Source: Herbiconiux sp. VKM Ac-1786 (GTDB taxonomy: Bacteria > Actinomycetota > Actinomycetes > Actinomycetales > Microbacteriaceae). Taken from it: a DNA stretch of 64,000 bases. Shown here piece by piece: positions 25,482 through 33,845 of the stretch. A program made the position numbers and the translations under genes. The stretch lies in assembly GCF_015350805.1 (NCBI RefSeq), contig NZ_JADKSG010000001.1, positions 434,001 through 498,000 of the forward strand. Reading direction: 5' to 3'. The first letter of the stretch is position 1. Every line of letters starts with the position of its first letter. The notes below the pieces were generated by a model. The model saw only the letters and a list, made by a program, of their open reading frames with translations. It did not search any database and was not told the origin of the DNA.

Positions 25482-26339
25482 ATGTCGATGCCGAGAAACC
25501 ACTGGGTGCTGACGTTCGTCTGCGCCGACCTCCCCGGGATCGTGCACGCGGTCAGCGGCGCGGTGGTCGAGTCGGGCGGCAACATCACCGAGAGCCAGCA
25601 GTTCTCCTCCTCCGACACGGGCCGCTTCTTCATGCGCCTGCAGGTCGAGTCGGAGGCGGGCCGTGAGGTGTTCGAGGCCGCCCTCGCCCCGGTCGTCGAG
25701 CGCTACGAGATGGACTGGCGGCTCGACACGGTCGGCCGGCCGCTCCGCACCCTCGTGCTCGCGTCGACGGCGGCGCACTGCGTCAACGACCTGCTGTTCC
25801 GCCGCCGCGCGGGGCAGCTCCCCGTCGAGATCCCGCTGGTGCTGTCGAACCACGGGGTGCTGCGCGACCTGGCCGGCTTCTACGACGTGCCCTTCGAGTC
25901 GCTGCCGGTGACCTCCCCCGAGTCGAAGGCCGCCTTCGAGCGCCGGGTGCTCGAGGTCGTCGAGGAGCACGACATCGAGCTCGTCGTGCTGGCCCGCTAC
26001 ATGCAGATCGTCTCGCCCGAGCTCTGCGAGCAGCTGGCGGGGCGGATGATCAACATCCACCACTCCTTCCTGCCGGGCTTCAAGGGGGCGAACCCCTACA
26101 AGCAGGCGCACGCCCGCGGGGTGAAGCTCATCGGCGCCACCGCCCACTTCGTCACGAGCGACCTCGACGAGGGCCCGATCATCGAGCAGAACGTCGTGCG
26201 CGTCGACCACACCCGCACCACCGCCGAGCTGGTGGCCATCGGGCAGGACGAGGAGAGCCGCACCCTGACCACCGCGGTGACCTGGTTCGCCGAGCACCGG
26301 GTGCTGCTCGACGGCGCCCGCACCATCATCTTCCGCTAG
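25482..26339 (+). CDS. purU: formyltetrahydrofolate deformylase
   Basis: A 285-residue enzyme that hydrolyses 10-formyl-THF to formate plus THF. Residues 1-90 are an ACT regulatory domain (TFVCADLPGIVHAVSGAVVESGGNI); the rest is a formyltransferase fold. Catalytic Asn, His and Asp are visible in NIHHSFLPGFKGANPY, GATAHFVTSDLDEGPII. The ATG at 25482 has GAGGAG 6 bases before. In E. coli PurU balances methionine/glycine against one-carbon pools; its place near folD and glyA fits that role. Confidence 0.94.
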   Translation: MSMPRNHWVLTFVCADLPGIVHAVSGAVVESGGNITESQQFSSSDTGRFFMRLQVESEAGREVFEAALAPVVERYEMDWRLDTVGRPLRTLVLASTAAHCVNDLLFRRRAGQLPVEIPLVLSNHGVLRDLAGFYDVPFESLPVTSPESKAAFERRVLEVVEEHDIELVVLARYMQIVSPELCEQLAGRMINIHHSFLPGFKGANPYKQAHARGVKLIGATAHFVTSDLDEGPIIEQNVVRVDHTRTTAELVAIGQDEESRTLTTAVTWFAEHRVLLDGARTIIFR

Positions 26340-26376
26340 GCGTGAGCCGGAGCGGGGACCGTGCGGGCGCCGCGGC

Positions 26377-27126
26377 TCAGCGGCGGACGCGGAGGTGCGT
26401 GACGCCGCCGTCGACCTCGAGGGCCGTGCCCGTCGTGGACGCCGACAGCGGGCTCGCGAGGTAGAGGATCGCCTGGGCGACCTCGTCGGGGCTCACCATG
26501 CGGCCGGTGGCCTGGCGGGCGTCGAGGGCGGCGCGCTCGGCGACCGGGTCATCGAAGCCCTGCAGCATCCGCTCGACGAACGGGGTCGCGACCGTGCCGG
26601 GGCTGACCGCGTTGACGCGCACGCCCTCGGCCACGTGGTCGGTGGCCATCGCGTAGGTGAGCGCCAGCACGGCGCCCTTCGAGGCCGCGTAGAGCGCGCG
26701 GTCGGGCAGCCCGTTGAGCGCGGCGATCGAGCAGAGGTTGACGATCGCGGCGTGCTCGGAACGGCGCAGCCACGGCAGCGCGGCCGCCGAGACGCGGGCC
26801 ATGCCGACGACGTTGACGTCGAGCACGCGGGCCCACTGCTCGTCGTCATTCTGCTCCACGGTGCCCACCGCGCTGATGCCCGCGTTGTTCACCACGATGT
26901 CGATGCCCCCAAGGGCCTCGGCCGCGGCGTCGACGGCCTGCTGCACCGAGGCGCGGTCGGTGACGTCGGCGGTGACGAGCACGGCCCCTTCGGGGGCGCC
27001 CTCGGTGGCGCGGTCGAGCACGGCCACGCGGGCGCCGGCGGCGAGCAGCGCGGTCGCGGTGGCGGCCCCGATCCCGGATGCGCCTCCCGTGACGATCGCG
27101 GTCAGGCCGTCGAAGACGCCGCTCAT
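26377..27126 (-). CDS. SDR oxidoreductase, probable 2-keto-3-deoxy-L-fuconate dehydrogenase
   Basis: A 249-residue short-chain dehydrogenase. The NAD(P) motif TGGASGIG is at about residues 14-21, NNAG at about 83, and the active site YAASKGA gives Tyr and Lys at about 146-150. It overlaps the FAH-family gene (ATGA). In the L-fucose pathway known from Xanthomonas, an SDR oxidises 2-keto-3-deoxy-L-fuconate at C4 to the 2,4-diketo acid, which an FAH-family enzyme then splits. The position beside exactly that enzyme supports the assignment; the sequence alone cannot prove the substrate. Confidence 0.8.
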   Translation of the reverse strand: MSGVFDGLTAIVTGGASGIGAATATALLAAGARVAVLDRATEGAPEGAVLVTADVTDRASVQQAVDAAAEALGGIDIVVNNAGISAVGTVEQNDDEQWARVLDVNVVGMARVSAAALPWLRRSEHAAIVNLCSIAALNGLPDRALYAASKGAVLALTYAMATDHVAEGVRVNAVSPGTVATPFVERMLQGFDDPVAERAALDARQATGRMVSPDEVAQAILYLASPLSASTTGTALEVDGGVTHLRVRR

Positions 27127-27965
27127 GCCTGCACCAGCGTCTGCTCGGCGCGGCCGAGGCCGTCGATCTCGAGGGCCACGGTCGAGCCTGCGCGGAGGTA
27201 CGGGTTGCCCGGGATGCCGAGGGCGACCCCGGCGGGGGTGCCGGTGTTGATCAGGTCGCCGGGGCGGAGCACCATGAACTGGCTGAGGTACCAGATGACG
27301 TGGTCGATGCCGAAGATCATGTTCGCGGTCGACCCGTTCTGGCGCTGCACGCCGTCGACCCAGAGCCGCAGACCGAGATTCTGCGGGTCGTCGACCTCGT
27401 CGGCGGTGACGAGCACCGGGCCGAGGGGGTTGAAGGTCTCGCAGCTCTTGCCCTTGTCCCACTGGCCGCCGCGCTCGAGCTGGAACTCCCGCTCGGACAC
27501 GTCGTGCGAGAGCACGTAGCCGGCGATGTGGGCGCGGGCGTCGGCGGGCGAGTCGAGGTAGCGGGCGGTCTCGCCGATGACGACACCGAGCTCGACCTCC
27601 CAGTCGGTCTTGGTCGAGCCGCGCGGGATGAGCACCTCGTCGAAGGGCCCCACGATGGTCGAGGGGTCCTTCATGAACACGACGGGTTCGGCCGGGTAGG
27701 CCGCCCCGGTCTCGTCGGCGTGGTCGCGGTAGTTCAGGCCGATGCAGACGATCTTGCCGGGCGCCGCCAACGGGGCACCGACGCGGCCGCCGGCGGGCAG
27801 CTCGGGCAGCGAGCCCGCGGCCACAGCAGCGGCGGCCGCCTCGAGCCCTCCGGTGAGGAAGGCCCCGTCGATGTCACGGGTGACCGTCGAGAGGTCGTAG
27901 TGGATCCCGTCGATCTCGACCGCGGGGGTCTCGTGTCCGGGGGCGCCGATACGGCTGAATCTCAT
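27123..27965 (-). CDS. fumarylacetoacetate-hydrolase family, probable 2,4-diketo-3-deoxy-L-fuconate hydrolase
   Basis: A 280-residue FAH-fold enzyme. Metal and substrate residues are visible in GLNYRDHADETG, KDPSTIVGPFD, DWEVELGVVIG (acidic metal ligands), GYVLSHDVSEREFQ and NTGTPAGVALG. In this pathway it cleaves 2,4-diketo-3-deoxy-L-fuconate to pyruvate and L-lactate. It overlaps both neighbours by ATGA, so it is firmly inside the operon. Confidence 0.85.
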   Translation of the reverse strand: MRFSRIGAPGHETPAVEIDGIHYDLSTVTRDIDGAFLTGGLEAAAAAVAAGSLPELPAGGRVGAPLAAPGKIVCIGLNYRDHADETGAAYPAEPVVFMKDPSTIVGPFDEVLIPRGSTKTDWEVELGVVIGETARYLDSPADARAHIAGYVLSHDVSEREFQLERGGQWDKGKSCETFNPLGPVLVTADEVDDPQNLGLRLWVDGVQRQNGSTANMIFGIDHVIWYLSQFMVLRPGDLINTGTPAGVALGIPGNPYLRAGSTVALEIDGLGRAEQTLVQA

Positions 27966-28981
27966 CGCGTGCTGTCCTTCGTCGTGGCGGGGGTGGTCGG
28001 TGCTGCGGGCGGGCGCGGGGCGAGCCCCGCCTCGTCGAGCTCGCTCCAGAGCTCGTCGGGGATCGTCACGGCGAAGCGCTCGGCGGTCGAGGCGGCCTGC
28101 GCTCCGGTGCGCACGCCGGCGACGACGCTGACGACGCCGGGGAAGCCGAGCGGGTACTGCAGCGCGGCGGCCGGGAGGGAGACTCCGTGCCGCGCGCAGA
28201 CCTCGGCGATCTCGCGGGCCTTCTGCAGCAGCTCGGCGGGGGCCTGGGCGTAGTCGAAGGTCGCGGCCTCCGGAACCCGGTCGCTGCTGAGCAGCCCCGA
28301 GTTGAACGGGGCGGCGGCGACCACGCCCACCCCGCGCGCGACCGCGAGCGGCAGCAGCTCGTCGGCGGCGCCCTGGTCGAGCAGCGTCAGCCGGCCCGCG
28401 GCCATCACCACGTCGACGTCGGTGCGGCGCACGAACTCGGTCAGCATCGCCGAATGGTTCATGCCGGCGCCGATGGCTCCGACGACGCCCTGCTCGCGCA
28501 GCTCGACGAGGGTGTCGACGCCGGTGGTCGACGCGGCCTCCCAGTGCTCGTCGGGGTCGTGCAGGTAGGCGATGTCGAGCCGGTCGGTGCCGAGCCGGAC
28601 GAGGCTCGCCTCGACCGAGCGCAGGATGCCGTCGCGGCTGTAGTCCCAGACCCGCCGGGTGGAGGCGGGCACCACGAAGCCCTCGTCGTCCAGCCGGTCG
28701 GCCGTCTCGGGGCTGTCGACGAGCAGCTTGCCGACCTTGGAGGAGAGCACGATCTCGTCGCGGGTGCCGGTGGCGGCGAGCGCCGCCCCGAGACGCCGCT
28801 CGGAGAGCCCGAGGCCGTAGTGCGGCGCGGTGTCGAAGTAGCGCACGCCGGCGGCGAAGCCGGCGTCGTAGGCGCCCGCCGCCTCCTCGTCGGTGGTCTC
28901 CTTGAACAGGTTTCCGAACTGGGCGGTGCCGAGGCCGAGCTCGGTCAGCGCGAGGCCGGTGCGGAGGGTGCGGGTCTTCAC
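27962..28981 (-). CDS. aldo/keto reductase, probable L-fucose dehydrogenase
   Basis: A 339-residue AKR-family barrel. The catalytic tetrad is in view: Asp in YFDTAPHYGLGLSE, the Tyr of the same segment, Lys in SSKVGKLL and His in YLHDPDEHW. Bacterial L-fucose/D-threo-aldose 1-dehydrogenases are AKRs of this kind and make L-fucono-lactone. The GTG start at 28981 overlaps the dehydratase stop. The tail after residue 320 is Pro/Ala/Thr rich. Substrate is inferred from the operon. Confidence 0.82.
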   Translation of the reverse strand: MKTRTLRTGLALTELGLGTAQFGNLFKETTDEEAAGAYDAGFAAGVRYFDTAPHYGLGLSERRLGAALAATGTRDEIVLSSKVGKLLVDSPETADRLDDEGFVVPASTRRVWDYSRDGILRSVEASLVRLGTDRLDIAYLHDPDEHWEAASTTGVDTLVELREQGVVGAIGAGMNHSAMLTEFVRRTDVDVVMAAGRLTLLDQGAADELLPLAVARGVGVVAAAPFNSGLLSSDRVPEAATFDYAQAPAELLQKAREIAEVCARHGVSLPAAALQYPLGFPGVVSVVAGVRTGAQAASTAERFAVTIPDELWSELDEAGLAPRPPAAPTTPATTKDSTR

Positions 28982-30315
28982 CGCACCGCCTCCACTGCCT
29001 CGGCTTCGGCCGGTGCCAGGGCGCGGCTCCAGTAGCCGCCGTCGGGGAAGGAGTACTCGGCCACGGACTGCTCGTACATCTCCGCAGAGTACCCCGGGAG
29101 GGCCGGGAGCACGTAGTTCCCGTCGACGACGATGCAGGGGTCGGTGAAGTGCTCGTGCAGGTGGTCGACGTACTCGGTCACCCGGCCCTCGAGCGAGCCC
29201 GAGACGGCGACGAAGTCGAAGATCGACAGGTGCTGCACGAGCTCGCAGAGGCCGACGCCGCCGGCGTGGGGGCAGACCGGCACCCCGAACTTCTTGGCCA
29301 TCAGGTACACGGCGAGGATCTCGTTGATCGACGCCAGCCGGGCCGAGTCGAGCTGGCAGAAGTCGATGGCCTCGGCCTGGAACATCTGCTTGAACAGCAC
29401 CCGGTTCATGCCGTGCTCGCCCGTGGCGACACCGATCGGGGCGACCGCGCGGCGCACGGCGGCGTGGCCGAGCACGTCGTCGGGGCTCGTGGGCTCCTCG
29501 ATCCAGAGCGGCTTGAACTCGGCCAGGCGGTTCACCCACTCGATCGCCTCCGGCACGTCCCAGACCTGGTTCGCGTCGATCATCAGGTTCGCGTCCCAGC
29601 CGATCACCTCGCGGGCGATGCCGAGGCGGCGGATGTCGTCCTCGAGGTTCGCGCCGACCTTCAGCTTCAGGTGGCGGTAGCCCTCGTCGACCGACTCCTG
29701 CAGCAGACGGCGCAGCTTGTCGTCGCTGTAGCCGAGCCAGCCGGCGCTCGTGGTGTAGCACGGGTAGCCGCCACGCTGCTCGAGCTCGGCGATCCGCTGC
29801 CCGCGGGTCGACTCCATCTCGCGCAGCATCTCCAACGCCTCGTCGCGGGTCAGCGCATCCGAGAGGTACTGCAGGTCGGCGACGTCGACGAGCTCCTCGG
29901 GGCTCATCTCGGCGAGCATCCGCCACAGGGGCTTGCCCGCCTTGCGCGCCGCGAGGTCCCAGACGGCGTTCATCACGGCCGCCATCGCCAGGTGCTCGAC
30001 GCCCTTCTCCGGGCCGAGCCAGCGCAGCTGCGAGTCGGACTTCAATGAGCGGTAGGTGCCGCCGAGGTCGCCCACCATCTCGTCGACGTCGCGGCCGATC
30101 AGCGGCAGGGCACGCTGGCGGGAGGCCTCGACGCAGAGGTCGTTGCCGCGGCCGATGGTGAAGGTGAAGCCGTGGCCGCGCAGATCGCCGTCGGTGCGCA
30201 GCACCACGTAGGCGGCGGAGTAGTCGCCGTCCTTGTTCATGGCGTCGGAGCCGTCCTGGCTGAGCGAGGTGGGGAAGCGGACGTCGTAGACGTCCACGCC
30301 GGTGATGATCGTCAT
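28978..30315 (-). CDS. L-fuconate dehydratase (enolase superfamily)
   Basis: A 445-residue mandelate-racemase-group enzyme. The catalytic KxK is in HLKLKVGANLED. Metal ligands are the Asp of MIDANQVWD, the Glu pair of WIEEPTSPDD and the Glu of GEHGMN. The general acid His is in VCPHAGGVGLCE. The opening TGVDVYDVRFPTS and the SDAMNKDGDYSAAYVVL segment are typical of L-fuconate dehydratases. It turns L-fuconate into 2-keto-3-deoxy-L-fuconate. It starts 49 bases after the mutarotase gene. Confidence 0.92.
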   Translation of the reverse strand: MTIITGVDVYDVRFPTSLSQDGSDAMNKDGDYSAAYVVLRTDGDLRGHGFTFTIGRGNDLCVEASRQRALPLIGRDVDEMVGDLGGTYRSLKSDSQLRWLGPEKGVEHLAMAAVMNAVWDLAARKAGKPLWRMLAEMSPEELVDVADLQYLSDALTRDEALEMLREMESTRGQRIAELEQRGGYPCYTTSAGWLGYSDDKLRRLLQESVDEGYRHLKLKVGANLEDDIRRLGIAREVIGWDANLMIDANQVWDVPEAIEWVNRLAEFKPLWIEEPTSPDDVLGHAAVRRAVAPIGVATGEHGMNRVLFKQMFQAEAIDFCQLDSARLASINEILAVYLMAKKFGVPVCPHAGGVGLCELVQHLSIFDFVAVSGSLEGRVTEYVDHLHEHFTDPCIVVDGNYVLPALPGYSAEMYEQSVAEYSFPDGGYWSRALAPAEAEAVEAVR

Positions 30316-30364
30316 CAGTGTGAACCGTTCGGTCGAAGGGGTGGAGAAAGTAGGGGTGTGCGGG

Positions 30365-30688
30365 TCAGTCGGTGTGGAAGATCTCGGGGAGCTCCTGCCA
30401 CCACTCCCCCGGCGCCCGGCTCTCGAGCGGACGCTGCAGCGGCTCCTGCACGGCCCACCAGCGCTTCGTCGCCTCGTCGGCGGCGATCGCGGCCATGTCG
30501 GTCTCGTAGTCGTCGCCGGTGTACTCGAAGTAGGAGAAGAGCATCGCCCCGAAGCGGTAGATCGAGTAGTTGTGCACGTTGCTCTCCGCGAGCCGGGCGA
30601 GCACCTCGGGCCAGACGGCCGCGTGATAGGCCTCGTACTCCTCGCGGTTCTCGGGCGGCAGCCCGATCACCGACGCGACGCGCTTCAC
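30365..30688 (-). CDS. L-rhamnose-mutarotase family protein, probable L-fucose mutarotase
   Basis: A 107-residue ferredoxin-like dimeric protein of the L-rhamnose mutarotase family. Typical features are EYEAYHAAVWPEVLARLAESNVHNYSIYRF (His and Tyr in the active site), FSYFEYTGDDYETDM and RWWAVQEPLQRPL. It speeds the interchange of sugar anomers so the dehydrogenase gets the right form. The GTG start at 30688 overlaps the Gfo/Idh gene stop. Confidence 0.88.
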   Translation of the reverse strand: MKRVASVIGLPPENREEYEAYHAAVWPEVLARLAESNVHNYSIYRFGAMLFSYFEYTGDDYETDMAAIAADEATKRWWAVQEPLQRPLESRAPGEWWQELPEIFHTD

Positions 30689-31818
30689 GAGGCCACCGCC
30701 ACGCGGAGCGGCACGCCCTCGCGCTCGTCCGACTCGTAGGCGGCCTCGACGACCGCCATGGTGTGCAGCACGTCCTCCACCGAGGTGGGCAGCGCGTCGA
30801 CCGAGCCCTCGACGTAGCGCTGAAGGGCGCCCATCGAGCCGATGAAGGCGTCGGGGAACCACGAGCCCTCGAACGGCAGCGGCGTCCAGCCCTTCTCGCC
30901 GGCGACGGCGAGCTCCAGCGCGTCCTCGCGGCCCCGCGGGTAGTCGAGCAGCAGGCCGAGCTGCGCGCGGATCGCGCCTTTCGTGCCCTCCCACTTGATG
31001 AAGCTCTCCTCGTGGGAGGGCCCGTAGTCGTGGTCGTGGTTCGTGCTCACGACGGCCCGCAGCTCGCGGCCGCGATAGCGCAGGATGATCGTGGACCGCG
31101 TCGTGGCGACGTCGGGCTTCGCGGGGTGGCGTCTCGTCACGGCGCTGACGCCGTCGGGGTCGCCGAAGAACGAGCGCACGAGGTCGAGGTAGTGCACGCT
31201 GTGCATGGTCAGCTCGAGCCGCTCCATCCCGAACACGTGCGGGAAGAGGTGCCATGGGGTGTCGACGGACACGCGCACCTCCATGTCGTGCACCTCGCCG
31301 ATGGCGCCCGCGGCGATCAGCCGCCTGGCCTCGGCGACGTAGGGCGCGAAGCGGAGCTGGGTGTTGACCGCGGCCACGAGACCCTTCCGCCGGCAGAGCG
31401 CGGCGAGCGCCTCCCCCTGCTCGAGGCTGTGGCCGAGCGGCTTCTGGATGAGCACGGGGGCCCCGTCGGGCAGGGCCTCGAGGGCTGCCTCGTACTGCTC
31501 CGGCATCAGCGCGATGTCGTAGACCGCGTCGGCCGGGGCCTCGGCGACGGCCGCCTCGACGGTGCCGAAGACGTGCTCGATGCCGAACTCGGCGGCGAGG
31601 GCATCCGCTCTCTGCACCGTGCGGTTGACGATGCCCCAGACCGGGTAGCCCGCCTTGCGGTAGGCCGGGAGGTGGGCGTCCTTGACGATGCCGCCGGCGC
31701 CGATGACCACGATGGGTCTCGGATGCTCGGGCAGCCGGAGCGTGTAGGCCGCGGCCGGGTGGCGCTCGGGCAGGTCGTCGCGGTCGGGCAGGTCGCCGTG
31801 CATCCGCTCGTCGCTCAT
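30685..31818 (-). CDS. Gfo/Idh/MocA-family oxidoreductase
   Basis: A 377-residue protein. The NAD(P) motif is VVIGAGGIVKDAHLPAYRKAGY at about residues 36-57. The IQKPLGHS segment carries the conserved Lys of the EKP-like motif (here QKP), and a catalytic His candidate lies in MHSVHYLDLVRSFFGDPD. It overlaps its upstream and downstream genes by 4 bases. The known L-fucose route does not need it; it may oxidise the sugar or handle a related pentose or methyl sugar. That extra role is inference. Confidence 0.82.
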   Translation of the reverse strand: MSDERMHGDLPDRDDLPERHPAAAYTLRLPEHPRPIVVIGAGGIVKDAHLPAYRKAGYPVWGIVNRTVQRADALAAEFGIEHVFGTVEAAVAEAPADAVYDIALMPEQYEAALEALPDGAPVLIQKPLGHSLEQGEALAALCRRKGLVAAVNTQLRFAPYVAEARRLIAAGAIGEVHDMEVRVSVDTPWHLFPHVFGMERLELTMHSVHYLDLVRSFFGDPDGVSAVTRRHPAKPDVATTRSTIILRYRGRELRAVVSTNHDHDYGPSHEESFIKWEGTKGAIRAQLGLLLDYPRGREDALELAVAGEKGWTPLPFEGSWFPDAFIGSMGALQRYVEGSVDALPTSVEDVLHTMAVVEAAYESDEREGVPLRVAVAS

Positions 31819-32765
31819 CCCTTCACCGCCCCGATGGTCTGGCCCCGCACCAGGAAGCGCTGGGCCCCGATGAACATCGCCAGCAGCGGCACCATCGAGA
31901 TGACCGTCGCCAGCGCGAGCTGCGGCAGGTAGAGCTTCACGTCGAGGCCGGCCGCCACGGTGGCGTTGAACAGGGGGCTGGCGCCGATGAGCTCCTGGAT
32001 GCCGATCGAGATGGTCTTGTTCTGCTGGCTCGAGGTGAGCAGCGCGAGCGGCAGGAAGAAGTTCGTCCAGTTCGCCACGAAGCTGAAGAACGCGACCAGC
32101 GCGATGGCCTGCTTCGAGATGGGCAGCGCGATCTCGAAGAAGGTGCGCAGCTCGCTCAGCCCGTCGATGCGCGCCGCCTCGACCAGCTCGTGCGGCATCG
32201 TCGTCATGAAGTGGATGTACGACAGGTAGACGCCGAACGGGTAGAAGCCCATGATCACGGCGACCGGCCAGAGCTGGCCCACCGCGTTGATGGCGTTCAC
32301 CTCGAGGAAGATCGGGATGACCAGCACGGTGTTCGGCATCACCATGGCGAGCAGCGTCGCCATCAGGAAGGCCTTGCGGAAGCGGAAGCGCAGCCGGGCG
32401 AACGCGTAGCCCGCCGGGATGGCCGCGACCAGCGCGAGCGCCGCGCCGCCGACCGAGACGATGGCGGAGTTGATCATCCACTGCTGGAAGAGCCCGCCGT
32501 TGCCGGGGCCGAAGCCGGTGATCTGGTTCCAGCTGTAGACGATGTTCTCCCACGACATGCCGCCGAGGTTGAGGAAGCCGCTGGTGCCGGACTCGATGTT
32601 CTCCTGGCTGCCGAAGGCGAGGGCGATGAAGCCGATGATCGGCAGCAGGAAGGCCGCCGCGATCACGACCATCACGACGATGCGGGCGATGCGGCCGGCG
32701 TTCCACCGGTGGGAGCCGACGACGCGGGTGACGTCGCTGACGCGGTTCGGGCTGACGCGGGTCAT
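31815..32765 (-). CDS. sugar ABC transporter permease (MalG type)
   Basis: A 316-residue permease with six helices from about residue 28. The coupling loop is ELVEAARIDGLSELRTFFEIALP. It belongs to the CUT1 carbohydrate group. It overlaps the first permease gene by ATGA and the Gfo/Idh gene by ATGA. No ATPase is present in the operon, so a shared MsmK-like ATPase encoded elsewhere must drive it. Confidence 0.9.
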   Translation of the reverse strand: MTRVSPNRVSDVTRVVGSHRWNAGRIARIVVMVVIAAAFLLPIIGFIALAFGSQENIESGTSGFLNLGGMSWENIVYSWNQITGFGPGNGGLFQQWMINSAIVSVGGAALALVAAIPAGYAFARLRFRFRKAFLMATLLAMVMPNTVLVIPIFLEVNAINAVGQLWPVAVIMGFYPFGVYLSYIHFMTTMPHELVEAARIDGLSELRTFFEIALPISKQAIALVAFFSFVANWTNFFLPLALLTSSQQNKTISIGIQELIGASPLFNATVAAGLDVKLYLPQLALATVISMVPLLAMFIGAQRFLVRGQTIGAVKG

Positions 32766-33787
32766 GCGGTTCTCCTCGCCTTGCGCTGGGCGCGGGTCGT
32801 GCGGGTGCGCGCCTCGTCGCCGAACAGGCCGCTGCGGGTCACGATGATCAGGCCGATGCCGAGCGTGATCAGCAGCAGGATGATCGACAGCGCGGCCGCG
32901 GCGGGGAAGTTGCGGTTGGTGAACGCGAACGCGTAGCCCAGCTGCGTGGGCGCCCATTCGGCGACCACCGAGCCCGAGGAGATCTGCCTCAGCAGATAGG
33001 GCTCGAGGAAGAGCTGGAAGCCGTAGGCCAGGTTCATCAGGGCGGCGTAGCCGACCCAGGGGCGGATCAGCGGGAGCTTGACGTGCCAGGCGAGCTGCCA
33101 GGCGTTCGCCCCGTCGATCCGGGCCGCCTCGAGCACCTCGTCGGAGATGCCGTTCAGGCCGCCGTTGACGACCACGATCCAGGTGCCGATGCCCTGGAAG
33201 AAGAGCATCGCGGTGAGGATGAAGGGCATGTTGCCCGGGGTGATGACCTCTTTGTAGGTGCTCGCGCCGAGCCCCTGCCAGAGGAACGCGATGGGCGAGT
33301 TGACCGGGTCGATCAGGTACACCCAGAGCACGAAGTTGGCGATGCCGCCGAGGGCGCCCGGGATGTAGTAGACGAAGCGCATGGCCCCGCCGAAGCGGCC
33401 GGGGCTGGCGTGGATGAGCAGCGCCAGGGCGACGATGCCGACGATCATGATCGGCAGCCAGATCGCCATCAGCGTGAAGATGTTGATGAACGTCGACCAG
33501 AAGCGGTAGTCGCCCACCACGGTGGCGAACGACTCGAAGCCGCCGAAGCCCGAGGTCGGGTTCACCAGCGACGGTGCCCGCTGCAGGCTGATGACGAAGG
33601 CGTAGCCGATCGGGATGGCCGCGGCGACGAGGAAGAGCACGGTGTAGGGCGCCAGCAGCACCCAGGCCCCGAGGGTCTCGTCGCGGCGGAGCCACGAGCT
33701 GCGGCGGCGGCGGGCGGCCGGGCCCGCGCCGCTGGTGTCGGAGGGCGTCGCGGTTCTCGCGCGCTCCTCCAGGAGGTGATTGGTCAC
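32762..33787 (-). CDS. sugar ABC transporter permease (MalF type)
   Basis: A 341-residue permease. An N-terminal cytoplasmic stretch rich in Arg (RRRRSSWLRRDE) precedes six helices from about residue 42. The coupling loop is EVLEAARIDGANAWQLAWHVKLP. The GTG start at 33787 lies 15 bases after the hairpin at 33802-33830. It partners with the permease at 31815-32765. Confidence 0.9.
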   Translation of the reverse strand: MTNHLLEERARTATPSDTSGAGPAARRRRSSWLRRDETLGAWVLLAPYTVLFLVAAAIPIGYAFVISLQRAPSLVNPTSGFGGFESFATVVGDYRFWSTFINIFTLMAIWLPIMIVGIVALALLIHASPGRFGGAMRFVYYIPGALGGIANFVLWVYLIDPVNSPIAFLWQGLGASTYKEVITPGNMPFILTAMLFFQGIGTWIVVVNGGLNGISDEVLEAARIDGANAWQLAWHVKLPLIRPWVGYAALMNLAYGFQLFLEPYLLRQISSGSVVAEWAPTQLGYAFAFTNRNFPAAAALSIILLLITLGIGLIIVTRSGLFGDEARTRTTRAQRKARRTA

Positions 33788-33801
33788 GTTGTTCCCCTGT
33801 G

Positions 33802-33830
33802 GCGGGCGCCGGCACGTGGCCGGCGCCCGC
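33802..33830 (-). terminator. perfect 12-bp hairpin between binding-protein and permease genes
   Basis: GCGGGCGCCGGC pairs perfectly with 33819-33830 around a 5-base loop. No U-tract. The permease genes downstream have no separate promoter in the 58-base gap, so this is a candidate attenuator or 3' stabiliser. Confidence 0.7.
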
Positions 33831-33845
33831 CCGCTCGGTGTTCGG

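Noticed and set aside
26343-26379. Terminator between purU and the SDR gene
   Set aside because: TGAGCCG/CGGCTCA form only a 7-bp stem with a 23-base loop that runs into the SDR stop codon; too weak to list.
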